Shown piece after piece: positions 18,700 through 27,507 of a stretch of 64,000 bases of DNA (position 1 is the stretch's first letter; every line of letters starts with the position of its first letter). The DNA is from Haladaptatus sp. DYF46 (lineage in GTDB: Archaea > Halobacteriota > Halobacteria > Halobacteriales > Haladaptataceae). A program made the translations under genes and the position numbers. The notes under the pieces are model-generated. The model was not told the DNA's origin and made no database searches. It was given only the letters and a program-made list of their open reading frames with translations. The stretch lies in contig NZ_JAJFAY010000003.1 of the NCBI RefSeq assembly GCF_021083305.1, positions 372,001-436,000 of the forward strand, read 5' to 3'.

Positions 18700-19935
18700 A
18701 TGTACTACGCCTACAAATATCGTCTCAAGCCGTCCGACGCTCACCGTGAAGAGTTGGATCGCCACCGCGATATTTGCAGGCAATTATACAACCACTGTCT
18801 CTACCGACTTGATGAGTGCCGGGAGAACCACGGGACGCTCCCCTCCATGTCCTCGCTTCGATCAGAACTCCCCGACCTCAAGAAGTGGTGGGACGGACTA
18901 TCCGATGTGTACTCTCGGACTCTCCAAATCATTGTAGAGCGGCTTTTCGACAACCTCAAAAGCCTCTCTAAGCTCAAGGAGAACGGCTACGGCGTCGGTC
19001 ACCTCAAGTGGAAATCACCACGGGAGTTTCGCAGTTTCACCTACAGTCAGTCTGGCTTCAAGCTCGACAAGAAGGGCGGTCAGACTGTCCTGTCACTCTC
19101 GAAGCTTGCGGACATACCGATTCGGCTCCACCGCGCAATTCCCGACGATGTAAAACTCAAGCAGGTTACGCTCAAGAAAGAGCCGACGGGTGAATGGTTC
19201 GCCACGTTCGGTGCCGAAGTAGACCGCGAACCACCCGAGAAACCCGAGACTCCGGAGAAGGTTGTTGGTATCGACGTTGGGATTCTCAAGTACGCTCACG
19301 ATACCGATGGAACTGCTGTCGAATCGCTTGATCTCTCGGACGAACGCGAGCGGTTGGAACGCGAGCAACGAAAGCTCTCGCGGAAGGAACATGGGTCAAA
19401 CAACTACGGGAAGCAACGGCGACGAGTTGCGGAATGTCACGCCGACCTCCGGCGGAAGCGCCGCGACTTCCTCCACAAACTCTCGAACTACTACGCTCGG
19501 GAGTACGACCTCGTTGCTGTTGAAGACTTGAATGTCGCCGGAATGATGCAGTTCGATTCGAATTCACGCAACCGAGCAGCCGCCGCGTGGGGCACTTTTC
19601 TCCGGCTGCTCGAATACAAGTGTGAACGCGAAGGAACGCATTACATTCCGGTAAACCCGCAAGGGACGACCAAAGAGTGTGCGGCGTGCGGTGTGTCGTC
19701 CGACAAGCCGTTGTGGGTCCGTGAGCATTCGTGTCCGTCGTGTGGATTCACGGCGGATAGGGATTGGAACGCGGCGTATAACATCCTCGCTCGAGGGTTG
19801 AAGAAAGCGGATATAGGAGCGGGATGCTCCGAATCAACGCCTGTGGAGACCGCGCTCCCTACGGGAACTGCTGTCGTTCCTGCAAAGCGCGTCATCGAAA
19901 CAGGAAGCCCCGTCCGCAACGCGCGAAGCGCGTAG
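18700..19935 (+). CDS. tnpB: TnpB RNA-guided endonuclease (IS1341-type), canonical RuvC
   Basis: A 411-residue protein starting at ATG 18700; the upstream extension of the frame lies over the small ORF. The RuvC-like site is complete: Asp192 in GIDVGI, Glu275 in VAVEDLNV, and Asp355 in DRDWNAAYN. The zinc finger has Cys327, Cys330 (CAACG) and Cys345, Cys348 (CPSCG). TnpB uses a right-end-derived RNA to cut DNA next to a target-adjacent motif, which favours retention of the element. No transposase is present, so movement would need TnpA in trans. The length and motifs suggest an intact enzyme. Confidence 0.9.
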   Translation: MYYAYKYRLKPSDAHREELDRHRDICRQLYNHCLYRLDECRENHGTLPSMSSLRSELPDLKKWWDGLSDVYSRTLQIIVERLFDNLKSLSKLKENGYGVGHLKWKSPREFRSFTYSQSGFKLDKKGGQTVLSLSKLADIPIRLHRAIPDDVKLKQVTLKKEPTGEWFATFGAEVDREPPEKPETPEKVVGIDVGILKYAHDTDGTAVESLDLSDERERLEREQRKLSRKEHGSNNYGKQRRRVAECHADLRRKRRDFLHKLSNYYAREYDLVAVEDLNVAGMMQFDSNSRNRAAAAWGTFLRLLEYKCEREGTHYIPVNPQGTTKECAACGVSSDKPLWVREHSCPSCGFTADRDWNAAYNILARGLKKADIGAGCSESTPVETALPTGTAVVPAKRVIETGSPVRNARSA

Positions 19936-19950
19936 GGCGGGGTAGTTCAC
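19830..19950 (+). ncRNA. Predicted omega RNA scaffold / right end of the first TnpB element
   Basis: The last part of tnpB and the right end contain a strong nested hairpin: outer stem 19908-19915 with 19935-19942 (one G-T pair) and inner stem 19919-19924 with 19928-19933. For TnpB systems the guide RNA scaffold spans the 3' end of tnpB and the right end, with the guide taken from flanking DNA starting about 19951. The 5' limit is a guess. Confidence 0.4.
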
Positions 19951-20015
19951 ACGCCCTGAGAATGAAGCCTTGCTCCTCATTGTAGTTGGTCGGCAAAACC
20001 TAGCCTGAGATAACA

Positions 20016-20504
20016 ATGACTTCAGATGATACACAAAAGCTGCTCGTAGAGGGACTTCAAGAACTGTATTACGACGAACAGCAACTCGTCGACGCGCTGG
20101 AGACGCTCGCCGAACAGACGGACGACGAGAGCGCGAAAAACGCGTTCTCCGAGCATCGCGAGGAGACGCAGGAACACGTCGAGCGTCTCGAAGAGGTGTT
20201 CGAGCAGATCGACGAACAACCGCAGGAGCGAGACGACCGCGTGCTGGACGCGCTCATCGAGGAGCACGAGGAGTTCGCCTCGGAGAACGACGGCGAGGTG
20301 CTCGACCGCTACAACATCGCCGCCGGACAGAAGACCGAACACTACGAAATCGCCGCGTACGGTAACGTCACGTCGCTGGCCGGGAAACTCGGCTACGACG
20401 AGGCGTCGGACATGCTGGCGGAGACGCTCCGGGAGGAGCAGTCGGCCCTCGACGAACTCTCGCAGGCCGGCGAGCAGTTCGACCAGCAGGCGTCAGCCGA
20501 CTAA
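20016..20504 (+). CDS. DUF892 ferritin-like protein (YciE/YciF family)
   Basis: A 162-residue all-helical protein. YYDEQQLVDALETLAEQT near residue 18, FSEHREETQEHVERLEEVF near 44, and EHYEIAAYGNVTSLAGKLG near 109 carry the Glu/His residues expected of a ferritin-like four-helix bundle. DUF892 proteins are associated with stress responses; a diiron site is plausible but not proven. There is no signal peptide. The gene starts 65 bp after the TnpB element, so its promoter may lie partly in or next to the right end of the element. Confidence 0.85.
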   Translation: MTSDDTQKLLVEGLQELYYDEQQLVDALETLAEQTDDESAKNAFSEHREETQEHVERLEEVFEQIDEQPQERDDRVLDALIEEHEEFASENDGEVLDRYNIAAGQKTEHYEIAAYGNVTSLAGKLGYDEASDMLAETLREEQSALDELSQAGEQFDQQASAD

Positions 20505-20530
20505 CTCCGCCACCCCTCTTCGTTTTTATC
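20505..20530 (+). terminator. T-rich putative terminator after the DUF892 gene
   Basis: CCCCTCTTCG followed by a run of five T residues (20523-20527) lies 19 bases after the stop. This is the usual form of a haloarchaeal U-rich terminator. Confidence 0.35.
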
Positions 20531-20596
20531 GGTGTTGAACCACTCTACGAAACGCATCCGACCGGTTACGTTGACGCACTTCGGAGGAGTCCAATA

Positions 20597-20884
20597 ATGA
20601 CGCTCGTCGAAACGCTGGGAGGGTTGGTATTGGGGGAACGAGTCCGAATAACGGTCGATGACGGCTCGACTATCGACGGGGAAGCGACCATCATCGACTA
20701 CGACCCGGAGGAGCGACTGCGCGTCGAAATCGAGGGCGACGAGGACTCGCGCATCCGACACGACGTTCGTGCCGACCGGGAGAACGACGACTGGACGACG
20801 CCGCGCGCACGACGCTACGCTCCAGACCAGGACGGCTGGGCGGTGCTCGGGGACGTCACCGATGTTCGGGTCGAGGAGCGATGA
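20597..20884 (+). CDS. Hypothetical haloarchaeal protein with small beta-barrel-like sequence
   Basis: A 95-residue acidic protein. The first 50 residues alternate in beta-strand fashion (RVRITVDDGSTIDGEATIIDY, then LRVEIEGD), like an SH3/KOW-type or Lsm-like barrel, followed by a charged tail. I do not recognise a named family. It may be co-transcribed with the DUF2243 gene 86 bp downstream. Confidence 0.55.
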   Translation: MTLVETLGGLVLGERVRITVDDGSTIDGEATIIDYDPEERLRVEIEGDEDSRIRHDVRADRENDDWTTPRARRYAPDQDGWAVLGDVTDVRVEER

Positions 20885-20970
20885 CCGTCGGCTCGATCCG
20901 CCTCGGTTTTAAACGACCTGCGAATTGAGCCCCGTCGTCTAATATCGTCGGCCCTGTCCTTCGGAACAGC

Positions 20971-21474
20971 ATGAGTAACGACTTGGATGCTTACAATGGA
21001 GCGACACGCCGAGCGCTCCTCGCCGCGGGAATCTTCGGGTTCGGGTTCAGCGGCCTGATAGACGTGCTGGTGCTTCACTTCGTGTTACAGTGGCACCACC
21101 TCGTCTCCGGACTTTACCCGCAGACCACGATGGACGGGCTTCGAACGAACATCCTCGCCGACGGTCTGTTTTCCATCGCCATGCTCGTCATCATGGGCAT
21201 CGGCGCGGGCTTGCTCTGGCGGGCGGAACGGCGTGCGGCGAGTCCGTTGCCCGTTCGTCCCGTCGCCGGGTCCGCCGTCATCGGACTCGGCGTGTTCGAC
21301 CTCTACGACGCGCTCGTCGACCACATCCTGTTGGGACTCCACCAGCCGCTTTCACGAGGTGGTCGTTACAACCCACACTGGATCGTCGTCAGCCTCCTCA
21401 TCATCGGGGCCGGAATCTACGTCTACCGAACCGGGTCGAGCGAGGGACGGGAAACGCCGTCCGAAAACGTCTGA
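20971..21474 (+). CDS. DUF2243 membrane protein
   Basis: A 167-residue protein with four predicted membrane helices (about residues 15-40, 60-80, 93-115, 133-152). The conserved GFSGLIDVLVLHFVLQWHH block and YDALVDHILLGLHQ supply the paired His residues typical of DUF2243. The family function is unknown; the conserved intramembrane His residues hint at metal or haem interaction. Nine bases separate it from the following small membrane-protein gene. Confidence 0.8.
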   Translation: MSNDLDAYNGATRRALLAAGIFGFGFSGLIDVLVLHFVLQWHHLVSGLYPQTTMDGLRTNILADGLFSIAMLVIMGIGAGLLWRAERRAASPLPVRPVAGSAVIGLGVFDLYDALVDHILLGLHQPLSRGGRYNPHWIVVSLLIIGAGIYVYRTGSSEGRETPSENV

Positions 21475-21483
21475 ATCGGGACG

Positions 21484-21687
21484 ATGACGTCTCAAATTCC
21501 CGTGGAAATCGGCGTTTCGGAACTCCCGATAGCGATACGTCCGATCCCGCTTCACGCGGTTTCCTCGCAGACGCCGGTCCCGCACTGGGTCGTGTTGATA
21601 GTCGCGGTTCTCGGCCTCTGGGTCGTCATCGCTGGCGGAGTAATGGCAATCGACGGCCTGTTCGATCGACTGTCGTGGGTGAAGTGA
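21484..21687 (+). CDS. Small single-helix membrane protein
   Basis: A 67-residue ORF with one hydrophobic helix (VPHWVVLIVAVLGLWVVIAGG, residues about 32-54) and a short polar tail. It starts 9 bp after the DUF2243 stop on the same strand, suggesting co-expression. No family is recognised. Coding is supported by position and composition only. Confidence 0.45.
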   Translation: MTSQIPVEIGVSELPIAIRPIPLHAVSSQTPVPHWVVLIVAVLGLWVVIAGGVMAIDGLFDRLSWVK

Positions 21688-21736
21688 AGTCGTGGACGGA
21701 GTGAGAAGACGAGCGCTTTCGTGACGTACGCCGTCT

Positions 21737-22987
21737 TCACTCCTCGACCGTAACGGAGACACGGAGCGGCCGGTAGGCGTTGTTCCCGTACCCCTTCTCG
21801 TTCCACGGATACTTCCCGTCCGCAATCCCGCGAAGCCCTTCTTCCGGGTCCGAAACGATCGCCGGTTGCGTGCGTCCTTCCTCGTCGGTCGCCCGCGAGA
21901 GGAGCGTATGCTCGCCCGCCGTTGCGTCCCACACGTACCGGAACTTTCGGACGGCGTGGCGGCCGAGATCGGGGCCGACGAACTCGGCGTCGTTCCACGT
22001 TTCGCCGCCGTCGACCGACACCTCGACTCGCTCGACGGCGTCGTCACCTGACCACGCGACGCCCGTGATTTCCACTCGCTCGTCGGACGATGCGGCCTCC
22101 CGCGTCGGCGACGTGATGAGCGATTTGACCAGTTGGTCGAAGCAGTAGGCGTTTCGAATCCCGTCGGGATTCCGCAGTTGGTCGTCCGTGCTGAACGTAT
22201 CGACCGATTCGTAGCGCTCCGGTTCGTCGTCCTGCGCCGGGACGATGCGGTACGAGGACTGCTGATACTCGGTATAATCGCGGCCGTCCCTCGATTCCCA
22301 CTCGTCGCCGGACACCATGGTCTCCATGACGTGCATCCGGTCCACCCATTTGACGCTGTTGTTCCCGAACCATCCGGGGACGAGGAGTCGGAGCGGATAC
22401 CCGTGTTCGGGCGTCATCGGTTCGCCGTTCATCTCGTAGGCCAACAAGCAGTCGTCCAGCACCTTCTCCATGGGAATCGACCGGCAGAACACGTCCTCGC
22501 CCTCCTTGGCTTCCCCGCCCATCACGGACAGCCACAGTCCCTCGTCGGTGGCGGCGTCGTAGTCGTCGAGGATGGCTCGAACCGGCGTCCCGGTCCAGAC
22601 CGCGCTTCCGACCGCGCCGACCGTCCACTGGTCGCCCTCCGCGTCGGGGTCGAAGTAGCCCCGTCCGTTCCCCGAACACTCCATCATGTGCACGACCGAG
22701 TCCGTCTGGTAGTCGTGTCGTATCTCTTCCACCGAGAGTTCGGCCTCCTCGCCGACCATTCCGGTCAGCGAAACCGACCACTCCTCGGCGTCGATGTCCG
22801 GCGTGCGGTGGTGGGTCCGAATGTAGTGTTCCTCGCGCGGCGTCAGGTAGGATTCGAGGTGTTCCCGCGACGCCGTCTGTGCGTTTTCCGGGTCATCAGT
22901 GAGGACGTCCAATCCCGGATACCGTTCGTCCAGCGACGAACGCTGGCGGTCCGACGGGTCGATTTCACCGCGGTCTTGGGGTGGCAT
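21737..22987 (-). CDS. Molybdopterin-dependent sulfite oxidase-like protein
   Basis: A 416-residue protein of the sulfite oxidase superfamily. The probable molybdenum-ligating Cys is in VHMMECSGNGRGYF near residue 104. Cofactor-binding blocks include GYPLRLLVPGWFGNNSVKW near 195-215. The C-terminal third (about 285-416) is the beta-sandwich dimerisation domain. There is no twin-arginine or Sec signal, so it appears cytoplasmic, unlike many periplasmic homologues. It should oxidise sulfite or reduce a related oxyanion or S-oxide; the electron partner is not encoded nearby. It faces the DUF2243 pair convergently. Confidence 0.85.
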   Translation of the reverse strand: MPPQDRGEIDPSDRQRSSLDERYPGLDVLTDDPENAQTASREHLESYLTPREEHYIRTHHRTPDIDAEEWSVSLTGMVGEEAELSVEEIRHDYQTDSVVHMMECSGNGRGYFDPDAEGDQWTVGAVGSAVWTGTPVRAILDDYDAATDEGLWLSVMGGEAKEGEDVFCRSIPMEKVLDDCLLAYEMNGEPMTPEHGYPLRLLVPGWFGNNSVKWVDRMHVMETMVSGDEWESRDGRDYTEYQQSSYRIVPAQDDEPERYESVDTFSTDDQLRNPDGIRNAYCFDQLVKSLITSPTREAASSDERVEITGVAWSGDDAVERVEVSVDGGETWNDAEFVGPDLGRHAVRKFRYVWDATAGEHTLLSRATDEEGRTQPAIVSDPEEGLRGIADGKYPWNEKGYGNNAYRPLRVSVTVEE

Positions 22988-23085
22988 CGTTGGGTTCGTT
23001 TTCCACGACGGGTCACTCCTTCGCTATGCTTGCTGATGAAAGTCCGTGTGTGGCAAAATCCTTCTCTCCCGCACGCCGTGAGGTC

Positions 23086-24417
23086 TCAAACCCCCGGATT
23101 CGAGAGTGACCGGTACGCGTTCGAGGAGTTCCGCTCGTTGGCCGTCCCCGACTCGGTGAACTCGACGGTGACGTAGACGTTCCGGTTCGTCCTCCGCTCG
23201 ATTCGCCGCTCCAACCGGGTGGGAAGGTCGCTATACGCTTTATTGGAACTCCGACTGACGCTCACCGTGACGTTCGCCGGGGTCGACTGCAAGCCAATCC
23301 CACCGTACGTCGCTCGGACGCCGGACAGCGTGAGGTCGGAGTACGCGGGTCGGTCGAGCGTCGCCGCCACCTCCCGATTCGTGGAACTACTGAATGCGAC
23401 GTTCGTCGCGGTCAGAACGCCGGTGCCGACCGTCGCGACCAAGAGGACGAGCAACATCGCGTAGACCACGACTCGCTTTCCGGCGGGAACCGACTCCCGA
23501 AGCGAGCCGTCCGAACCCGCCCACCTCGGCCGGTATCCCATCGCGAGGAGCGTGACCAACGCGCCGACGTTGATGGCGAGGATGTTGACCAGCAGCAACA
23601 GGAACGCGCCGATGATCAACAGCGGGACGACCCACGCGATGGCGAGTCCGGTCGCCGCCGCCGCCGGAATTATCGCCGCCGCTATCATGACGCCGATGAT
23701 GGTTGTGGACTGTTCGGTCGTGTACCCGAACGCTCCCACGACCCCGGCGATGAGGGCACCGATGGTCGAGAGCGCGGTGGGTGCGAGACGAACGCCGATG
23801 AGTTCGATGTTCGTGATGGACACGCCGGGCGGTACGAACCCCACTTGACGGATACTCCATCCGAACGCCGCGGCGACGAGTATCGCGCTTCCGAGACCGA
23901 GTCCCTGTTCTTTGACGGCGTCGGTGAACAAGTCCCAGTCCCCCAGCATGACGCCGGTCGGTGCCGCGAGGGCCGAACTCACCTGCGGCGCGATGATCAT
24001 CGACCCGATGATGAGCGCCGGTTGGTCCAACAGCAACCCGGCGGCGGCCGCGATAACGGAGAGGAACGTCCCGAGATAGTAGAGTTGATACGGCCACTGC
24101 ATTCCCCGGATTTTCGCGTGGAGTTCGGATTTCGAGAGCTTCTGTACGGACGCGCTGTACCGTTGCCGGAGTTCGGTGAAGTTTGGTGTCTCGACCAGTT
24201 CCGCCTTCGTCGAGACGGTACTGGTGTCCGCGTCTATTTCCGACGCCCGCAACTCGTCGAGAATCGGCCCAACCATCGCGGTCGGTAGGGGAAAGAAAAA
24301 CAGAATGCTGTTCTCCTCGTCACCGCTCACGACCGTATAGTCGACATCGTACTCGTCGAGAATTGACGCGACGGTTTCTCGTTCGTCCTCCGAAACATGG
24401 ACGTGGAGCTCTCGCAT
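23086..24417 (-). CDS. DUF389 (TIGR00341-type) membrane protein
   Basis: A 443-residue protein. The N-terminal soluble domain (MRELHVHVSEDERETVASIL) is ACT/ferredoxin-like. The membrane part contains LIIGSMIIAPQVSSALAAPTG and later helices with IIGVMIAAAIIPAAAATGLA, the conserved pair of Gly/Ala/Pro-rich helices of DUF389. The start is ATG 24417; the open frame continues upstream over the next gene's tail, but family members begin at MREL. An extracellular C-terminal domain follows the last helix. The physiological role of the family is unknown. Confidence 0.82.
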   Translation of the reverse strand: MRELHVHVSEDERETVASILDEYDVDYTVVSGDEENSILFFFPLPTAMVGPILDELRASEIDADTSTVSTKAELVETPNFTELRQRYSASVQKLSKSELHAKIRGMQWPYQLYYLGTFLSVIAAAAGLLLDQPALIIGSMIIAPQVSSALAAPTGVMLGDWDLFTDAVKEQGLGLGSAILVAAAFGWSIRQVGFVPPGVSITNIELIGVRLAPTALSTIGALIAGVVGAFGYTTEQSTTIIGVMIAAAIIPAAAATGLAIAWVVPLLIIGAFLLLLVNILAINVGALVTLLAMGYRPRWAGSDGSLRESVPAGKRVVVYAMLLVLLVATVGTGVLTATNVAFSSSTNREVAATLDRPAYSDLTLSGVRATYGGIGLQSTPANVTVSVSRSSNKAYSDLPTRLERRIERRTNRNVYVTVEFTESGTANERNSSNAYRSLSNPGV

Positions 24418-24496
24418 TGTGTAGTAGACTGGCTTGGGTTTGCTGTATCTTCCGGCCGATGGAGCGACGGATGTAGGGTCTGCGAGGTTCGGAGTC

Positions 24497-25696
24497 CTAC
24501 TCGGTGTCGGCCTCCGCGTTCGTTCCTCCCTCGTTCGTACTCGCTCCATGGGGTAGGTCTCGCGCCGAAGCGGGGTTCGTCCCGACGGATTCGCCCATCG
24601 AGACGGTCGGCGTGAGCGGCTTCCCGTTGAGGAGTTCTGGAAGGGCGATGCGAACCGTCTCCAACATCATGATGAACAGTATCGGCAGCAGGAAGAAGCC
24701 GTACCAACCGAAGAGGATGGGGCCGAGGAGGTACGCGAACATCATCATCACCATGTCGAGTTGCCGGCCGGTGATGTACGGTTGGAGGAACGTCTGTGGA
24801 AGCGTGTCGAGGAGGAGGAAGTAAGCGACGAGTACGCCGCCGACGAACACGAAGTGATTCCCGCCGGCGTTCATCGCCTGTATTCCGAGGTAACCGACGA
24901 CCGGCAGGTAGACGATTTTCCCGACGACGATGGGAATCAGACTGGCGATGCCGGTGAGAAACGCCAGTGCAAACACCATGGGGATGTGAAGTCCCGCGGG
25001 TGCGACGAGGTTCGTTCCCCAGTAGGCGATGGCCGCGATGACGGTCATCCCGACGACGAAGAGCAGGTTGCCGAAGAAGACGGATTCGAGGTCCTCGTCC
25101 ACGGCGACGGCGTAGGCGTACGCCGTCGTGTCCCTCCCCCCGAACAGCTGGGTGAGCCCCGAGGAGAGTTGGTCGTCGTTTTTCAGGAAGAAGTACGAAA
25201 GCGTCACCGAGAGCGCGATGAGCATCAGCGCGCCGATGACGCCCGATGTGACCTGTACTCCCGACTGAAGCACCGTCTGAACCGTCTTTTGCGGGTTCGA
25301 GACGAACTGCTGTGGATGCTGCATGGCGGTGAGCACCTGTTGTTGTTGTTCTTGCGGAAGCGCCCCGAGATAGTTCGTGACGAGCGCCGTATCCGTGGCT
25401 CCACCGAACGCTTGCTGTGCCTGCTGAAACAGGTGAAACCCGGCGTAGAGTATGAGGAGGAAGATGGGAAGGAACACCACGAGGAGGGTCAATCCGGCCA
25501 CCAACCCGTCGGAATCGAATATGACGTTCACCCGTCGATAGATGGGGCGGGTCGCGTAGTAACCGAAGACCCCGAGAACCACCATCCCCACGAACGAGTA
25601 GGCGACGAATCCGGCGACGAGCGCGAGCAGGAGGACGAAAATCCACCATCCGAGACGACCCCGGGGCGGAAGCGTGTCGAGACGAACGTCTACCAT
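24497..25696 (-). CDS. AI-2E (PerM/TqsA-type) family transporter
   Basis: A 399-residue membrane protein with about eight helices. The first pair is near residues 15-50, a long central extracellular/helical loop spans about 90-150, and the conserved C-terminal block includes GLHIPMVFALAFLTGIASLIPIVVG near 235. Members export signals or serve as Na+/H+ antiporters in halophiles, so a simple autoinducer role should not be assumed. ATG 25696 (MVDVRLDTL) is chosen; the frame is open much further upstream but that part lies antisense to the Mn catalase gene. The DUF389 gene follows 79 bp downstream. Confidence 0.82.
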   Translation of the reverse strand: MVDVRLDTLPPRGRLGWWIFVLLLALVAGFVAYSFVGMVVLGVFGYYATRPIYRRVNVIFDSDGLVAGLTLLVVFLPIFLLILYAGFHLFQQAQQAFGGATDTALVTNYLGALPQEQQQQVLTAMQHPQQFVSNPQKTVQTVLQSGVQVTSGVIGALMLIALSVTLSYFFLKNDDQLSSGLTQLFGGRDTTAYAYAVAVDEDLESVFFGNLLFVVGMTVIAAIAYWGTNLVAPAGLHIPMVFALAFLTGIASLIPIVVGKIVYLPVVGYLGIQAMNAGGNHFVFVGGVLVAYFLLLDTLPQTFLQPYITGRQLDMVMMMFAYLLGPILFGWYGFFLLPILFIMMLETVRIALPELLNGKPLTPTVSMGESVGTNPASARDLPHGASTNEGGTNAEADTE

Positions 25697-25810
25697 TGTC
25701 TCGTCTAAATCTCTCCTCCCTGCAAACAGTTGTGGCCGCGGTTCTGCGCGAGACACGACAGACCGTATAGGAGGGTCGAATTCGAGCGATACGGGCGATT
25801 CTGCGGGGGG

Positions 25811-25818
25811 ATATATAA
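25811..25818 (+). promoter_or_regulatory. TATA box candidate of the Mn catalase gene
   Basis: ATATATAA follows a run of six G residues and lies 68 bp before ATG 25886. A start near 25840 would give a leader of about 45 bases that contains a GAGGGAG ribosome-binding-like stretch at 25871-25877. Confidence 0.5.
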
Positions 25819-25885
25819 CCAACGTGCATTTGCAGCCCCCGCGATTACTGATTTCCCCCGTGTCCCTTTCGAGGGAGAAAAAACG

Positions 25886-26695
25886 ATGTTCTACCACGAC
25901 GATGAACTCCAGTACGAAGTGACGGTCGAGGAACCGGACCCCCAATTCGCCAAGATGCTTCAACAGGCCATCGGCGGTGCGGAGGGAGAAATGCGAGTCG
26001 CGCTCCAGTACATGTTTCAGGCGTTCGCGGTGCCCGCCGACAAGAGCGAGTACCGACAACTGCTGATGGAGACCGCGACCGAGGAACTCGGACACATCGA
26101 GATGCTCTCGACCGCGGTCGCCAAGAACTTGGAAGGGGCGTCCGAGGAACAGCGCGAAGCGGCGCGCGAGGACGCGGTCATCGCCGAGATGATGGACAGC
26201 GGCCAGCCGCGACAGGCGCTCTCGGCGGGACTGCACGCGATGCCCGTCGACTCCAACGGCGTTCCGTTCAGCGGCGGGTACGTCGTCGCCAGCGGCAACC
26301 TCGCGGCGGACATGTACGCGAACGTCATGGCCGAATCCACGGGACGAACCCTCGCCGTGCGGCTCTGGGAGATGACCGACGACCCCGGCATGAAGGACAT
26401 GCTGTCGTACCTCATCGCCCGTGACACGATGCACCAGAATCAGTGGCACGCGGCCCTCGAAACGATGGAGGACCACGTTCCGGTCCCGAACAGCTTCCCG
26501 CAGGAGAAGGAAAACCAGGAGTACAACTACGAGTTCATGTCCACGTCGAAGGAGGAGCGGCCGAACCCCGACCAGCGCTGGACGCAGGGCGAGTCGGCAG
26601 ACGGCAAGGAAGAATTCTCCTACGGCCGTCAACCGGGCGGCGGCACGCCCGACCTCGAAGAAGTCATCGACGCGATGCACAACGAAGTGAACTGA
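25886..26695 (+). CDS. Manganese (non-haem) catalase
   Basis: A 269-residue dimanganese catalase that decomposes hydrogen peroxide. Metal-ligand helices are visible: GGAEGEMRVALQYMFQAF near residue 31 (Glu), ATEELGHIEML near 65 (Glu and His), and later LIARDTMHQNQWHAALETM near 175 (Glu/His region). The C-terminal SYGRQPGGGTPDLEEVIDAMHNEVN matches the usual tail of archaeal Mn catalases. ATG 25886 is preferred over upstream in-frame codons because it gives MFYHDDELQYEV, the normal start. It is divergent from the AI-2E-type gene. The locus also holds several other stress genes. Confidence 0.92.
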   Translation: MFYHDDELQYEVTVEEPDPQFAKMLQQAIGGAEGEMRVALQYMFQAFAVPADKSEYRQLLMETATEELGHIEMLSTAVAKNLEGASEEQREAAREDAVIAEMMDSGQPRQALSAGLHAMPVDSNGVPFSGGYVVASGNLAADMYANVMAESTGRTLAVRLWEMTDDPGMKDMLSYLIARDTMHQNQWHAALETMEDHVPVPNSFPQEKENQEYNYEFMSTSKEERPNPDQRWTQGESADGKEEFSYGRQPGGGTPDLEEVIDAMHNEVN

Positions 26696-26715
26696 CCGGA
26701 ATCGCCGACCGAATC

Positions 26716-26730
26716 GTTCACACTTTTTCT
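26716..26730 (+). terminator. T-rich putative terminator after Mn catalase
   Basis: TTCACAC followed by five T residues (26724-26728) lies about 28 bp after the stop. No hairpin is evident. Confidence 0.35.
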
Positions 26731-26850
26731 CGCGGTATCGTACGACTCGTCGAAATCGATTCCGAAACGCACCGACGACCCGACTTCTGGAGTTATGTCG
26801 CTTTCCGGTGTATCGACGGGGCGATCGTGATCGCCGTGACTGCTGATTAC

Positions 26851-26930
26851 GTGAAACAGGCGCAAAGCCTCGCCCTTCAGGGTGGGGATACGCGCCGTAA
26901 TTCCCGCTAATCTTCCGTCGTCGAAATCAA
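26851..26930 (+). mobile_element. Orphan left-end relic of an IS605-group TnpB element
   Basis: TTAC (26847-26850) is followed 13 bases later by AAAGCCTCGCCCTTCAGGG and TGGGGAT, nearly the same imperfect hairpin as the left end of the complete element at 58600. No tnpB sequence follows; instead a stop-riddled stretch of about 35 bp leads into the middle of a permease gene. The relic therefore marks a deletion or rearrangement. Confidence 0.6.
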
Positions 26931-26933
26931 TAG

Positions 26934-27458
26934 GGCGAACTCGTCATCTCGCTCTCGGCGCTGTTCTCGACCGCGAGCGCCATCAACGCGACCCTGTTCA
27001 CGAGCGCGCAGTTCTCCGATCGCCTCATCGAGAACGGTCTCCTGCCGAAGAAACTCGACGCCAGCTCGCTGGACGAGTTCCACGTGGGCGAGGACCTGCC
27101 CAAGCGCATCATCGTGATTCTCGGCGTGCTGACCGCGGCGTTCACCGTCGTCGGCAGTTTGGAGGGGATCACGTCGTTCGCGTCGCTGACCTTCATCGTC
27201 GTCTTCGGCGGCATGAGCTACCTCGCGTTGACACAGCGCGATCACGAGTCCGTCTCGGCCGTCCCGCCAGCAATCGGCCTGTTCGGGACAGTTCTCTTCC
27301 TCCCAATGATGCTCTGGCATCTCTTCTCGGCCCAGCGCGGCGTCTTCTACACGGTCGTGGCGCTCGCCATCGTCTCCATCGTCGTCGAACTGGCCTACTT
27401 CGAGACGGACCTGTTTGCGACGACTCCGGAGGATCAATCGTCCGTCGGCGGCGACTGA
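26934..27458 (+). pseudogene. APC-family amino acid permease, C-terminal fragment
   Basis: The frame opens right after TAG 26931-26933 with GELVISLSALFSTASAINAT, a well-known mid-protein helix of amino acid permeases (APC superfamily), and continues 174 residues through four or five membrane helices to a normal acidic tail and stop at 27458. The N-terminal half, roughly 250 residues, is missing. Immediately upstream lies the IS left-end relic. A shorter protein could start at a downstream codon such as GTG 27111 but would lack the transport core. GC content is high and codon use normal, so the loss looks recent. Confidence 0.75.
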
Positions 27459-27507
27459 TGCCAATCAGAGGAAACTACATTAGTTCCTCCGGTCCTATGA
27501 TATCAAT

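Larger units (their letters stand above)
18357..19950 (+). mobile_element. TnpB-only IS200/IS605-group (IS1341-type) element
   Basis: The element carries tnpB but no Y1 transposase (tnpA). The left end has a GC hairpin-rich zone (GCGCC-GAAT-GGCGC at 18392-18405, GAGACGC-GAA-GCGTCTC near 18460-18477). The right end after tnpB is a nested hairpin (19908-19942) ending GTTCAC at 19950. TTAC at 18353-18356 precedes the proposed left boundary, at nearly the same distance from the AAGCC block as in the second element of this window. The left boundary is inferred, the right is by similarity to common haloarchaeal ends. Confidence 0.7.

Noticed and set aside
24497..26680. 727-residue version of the AI-2E-type protein
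   Set aside because: The extra N-terminal part is antisense to the Mn catalase gene; the family start is at 25696.
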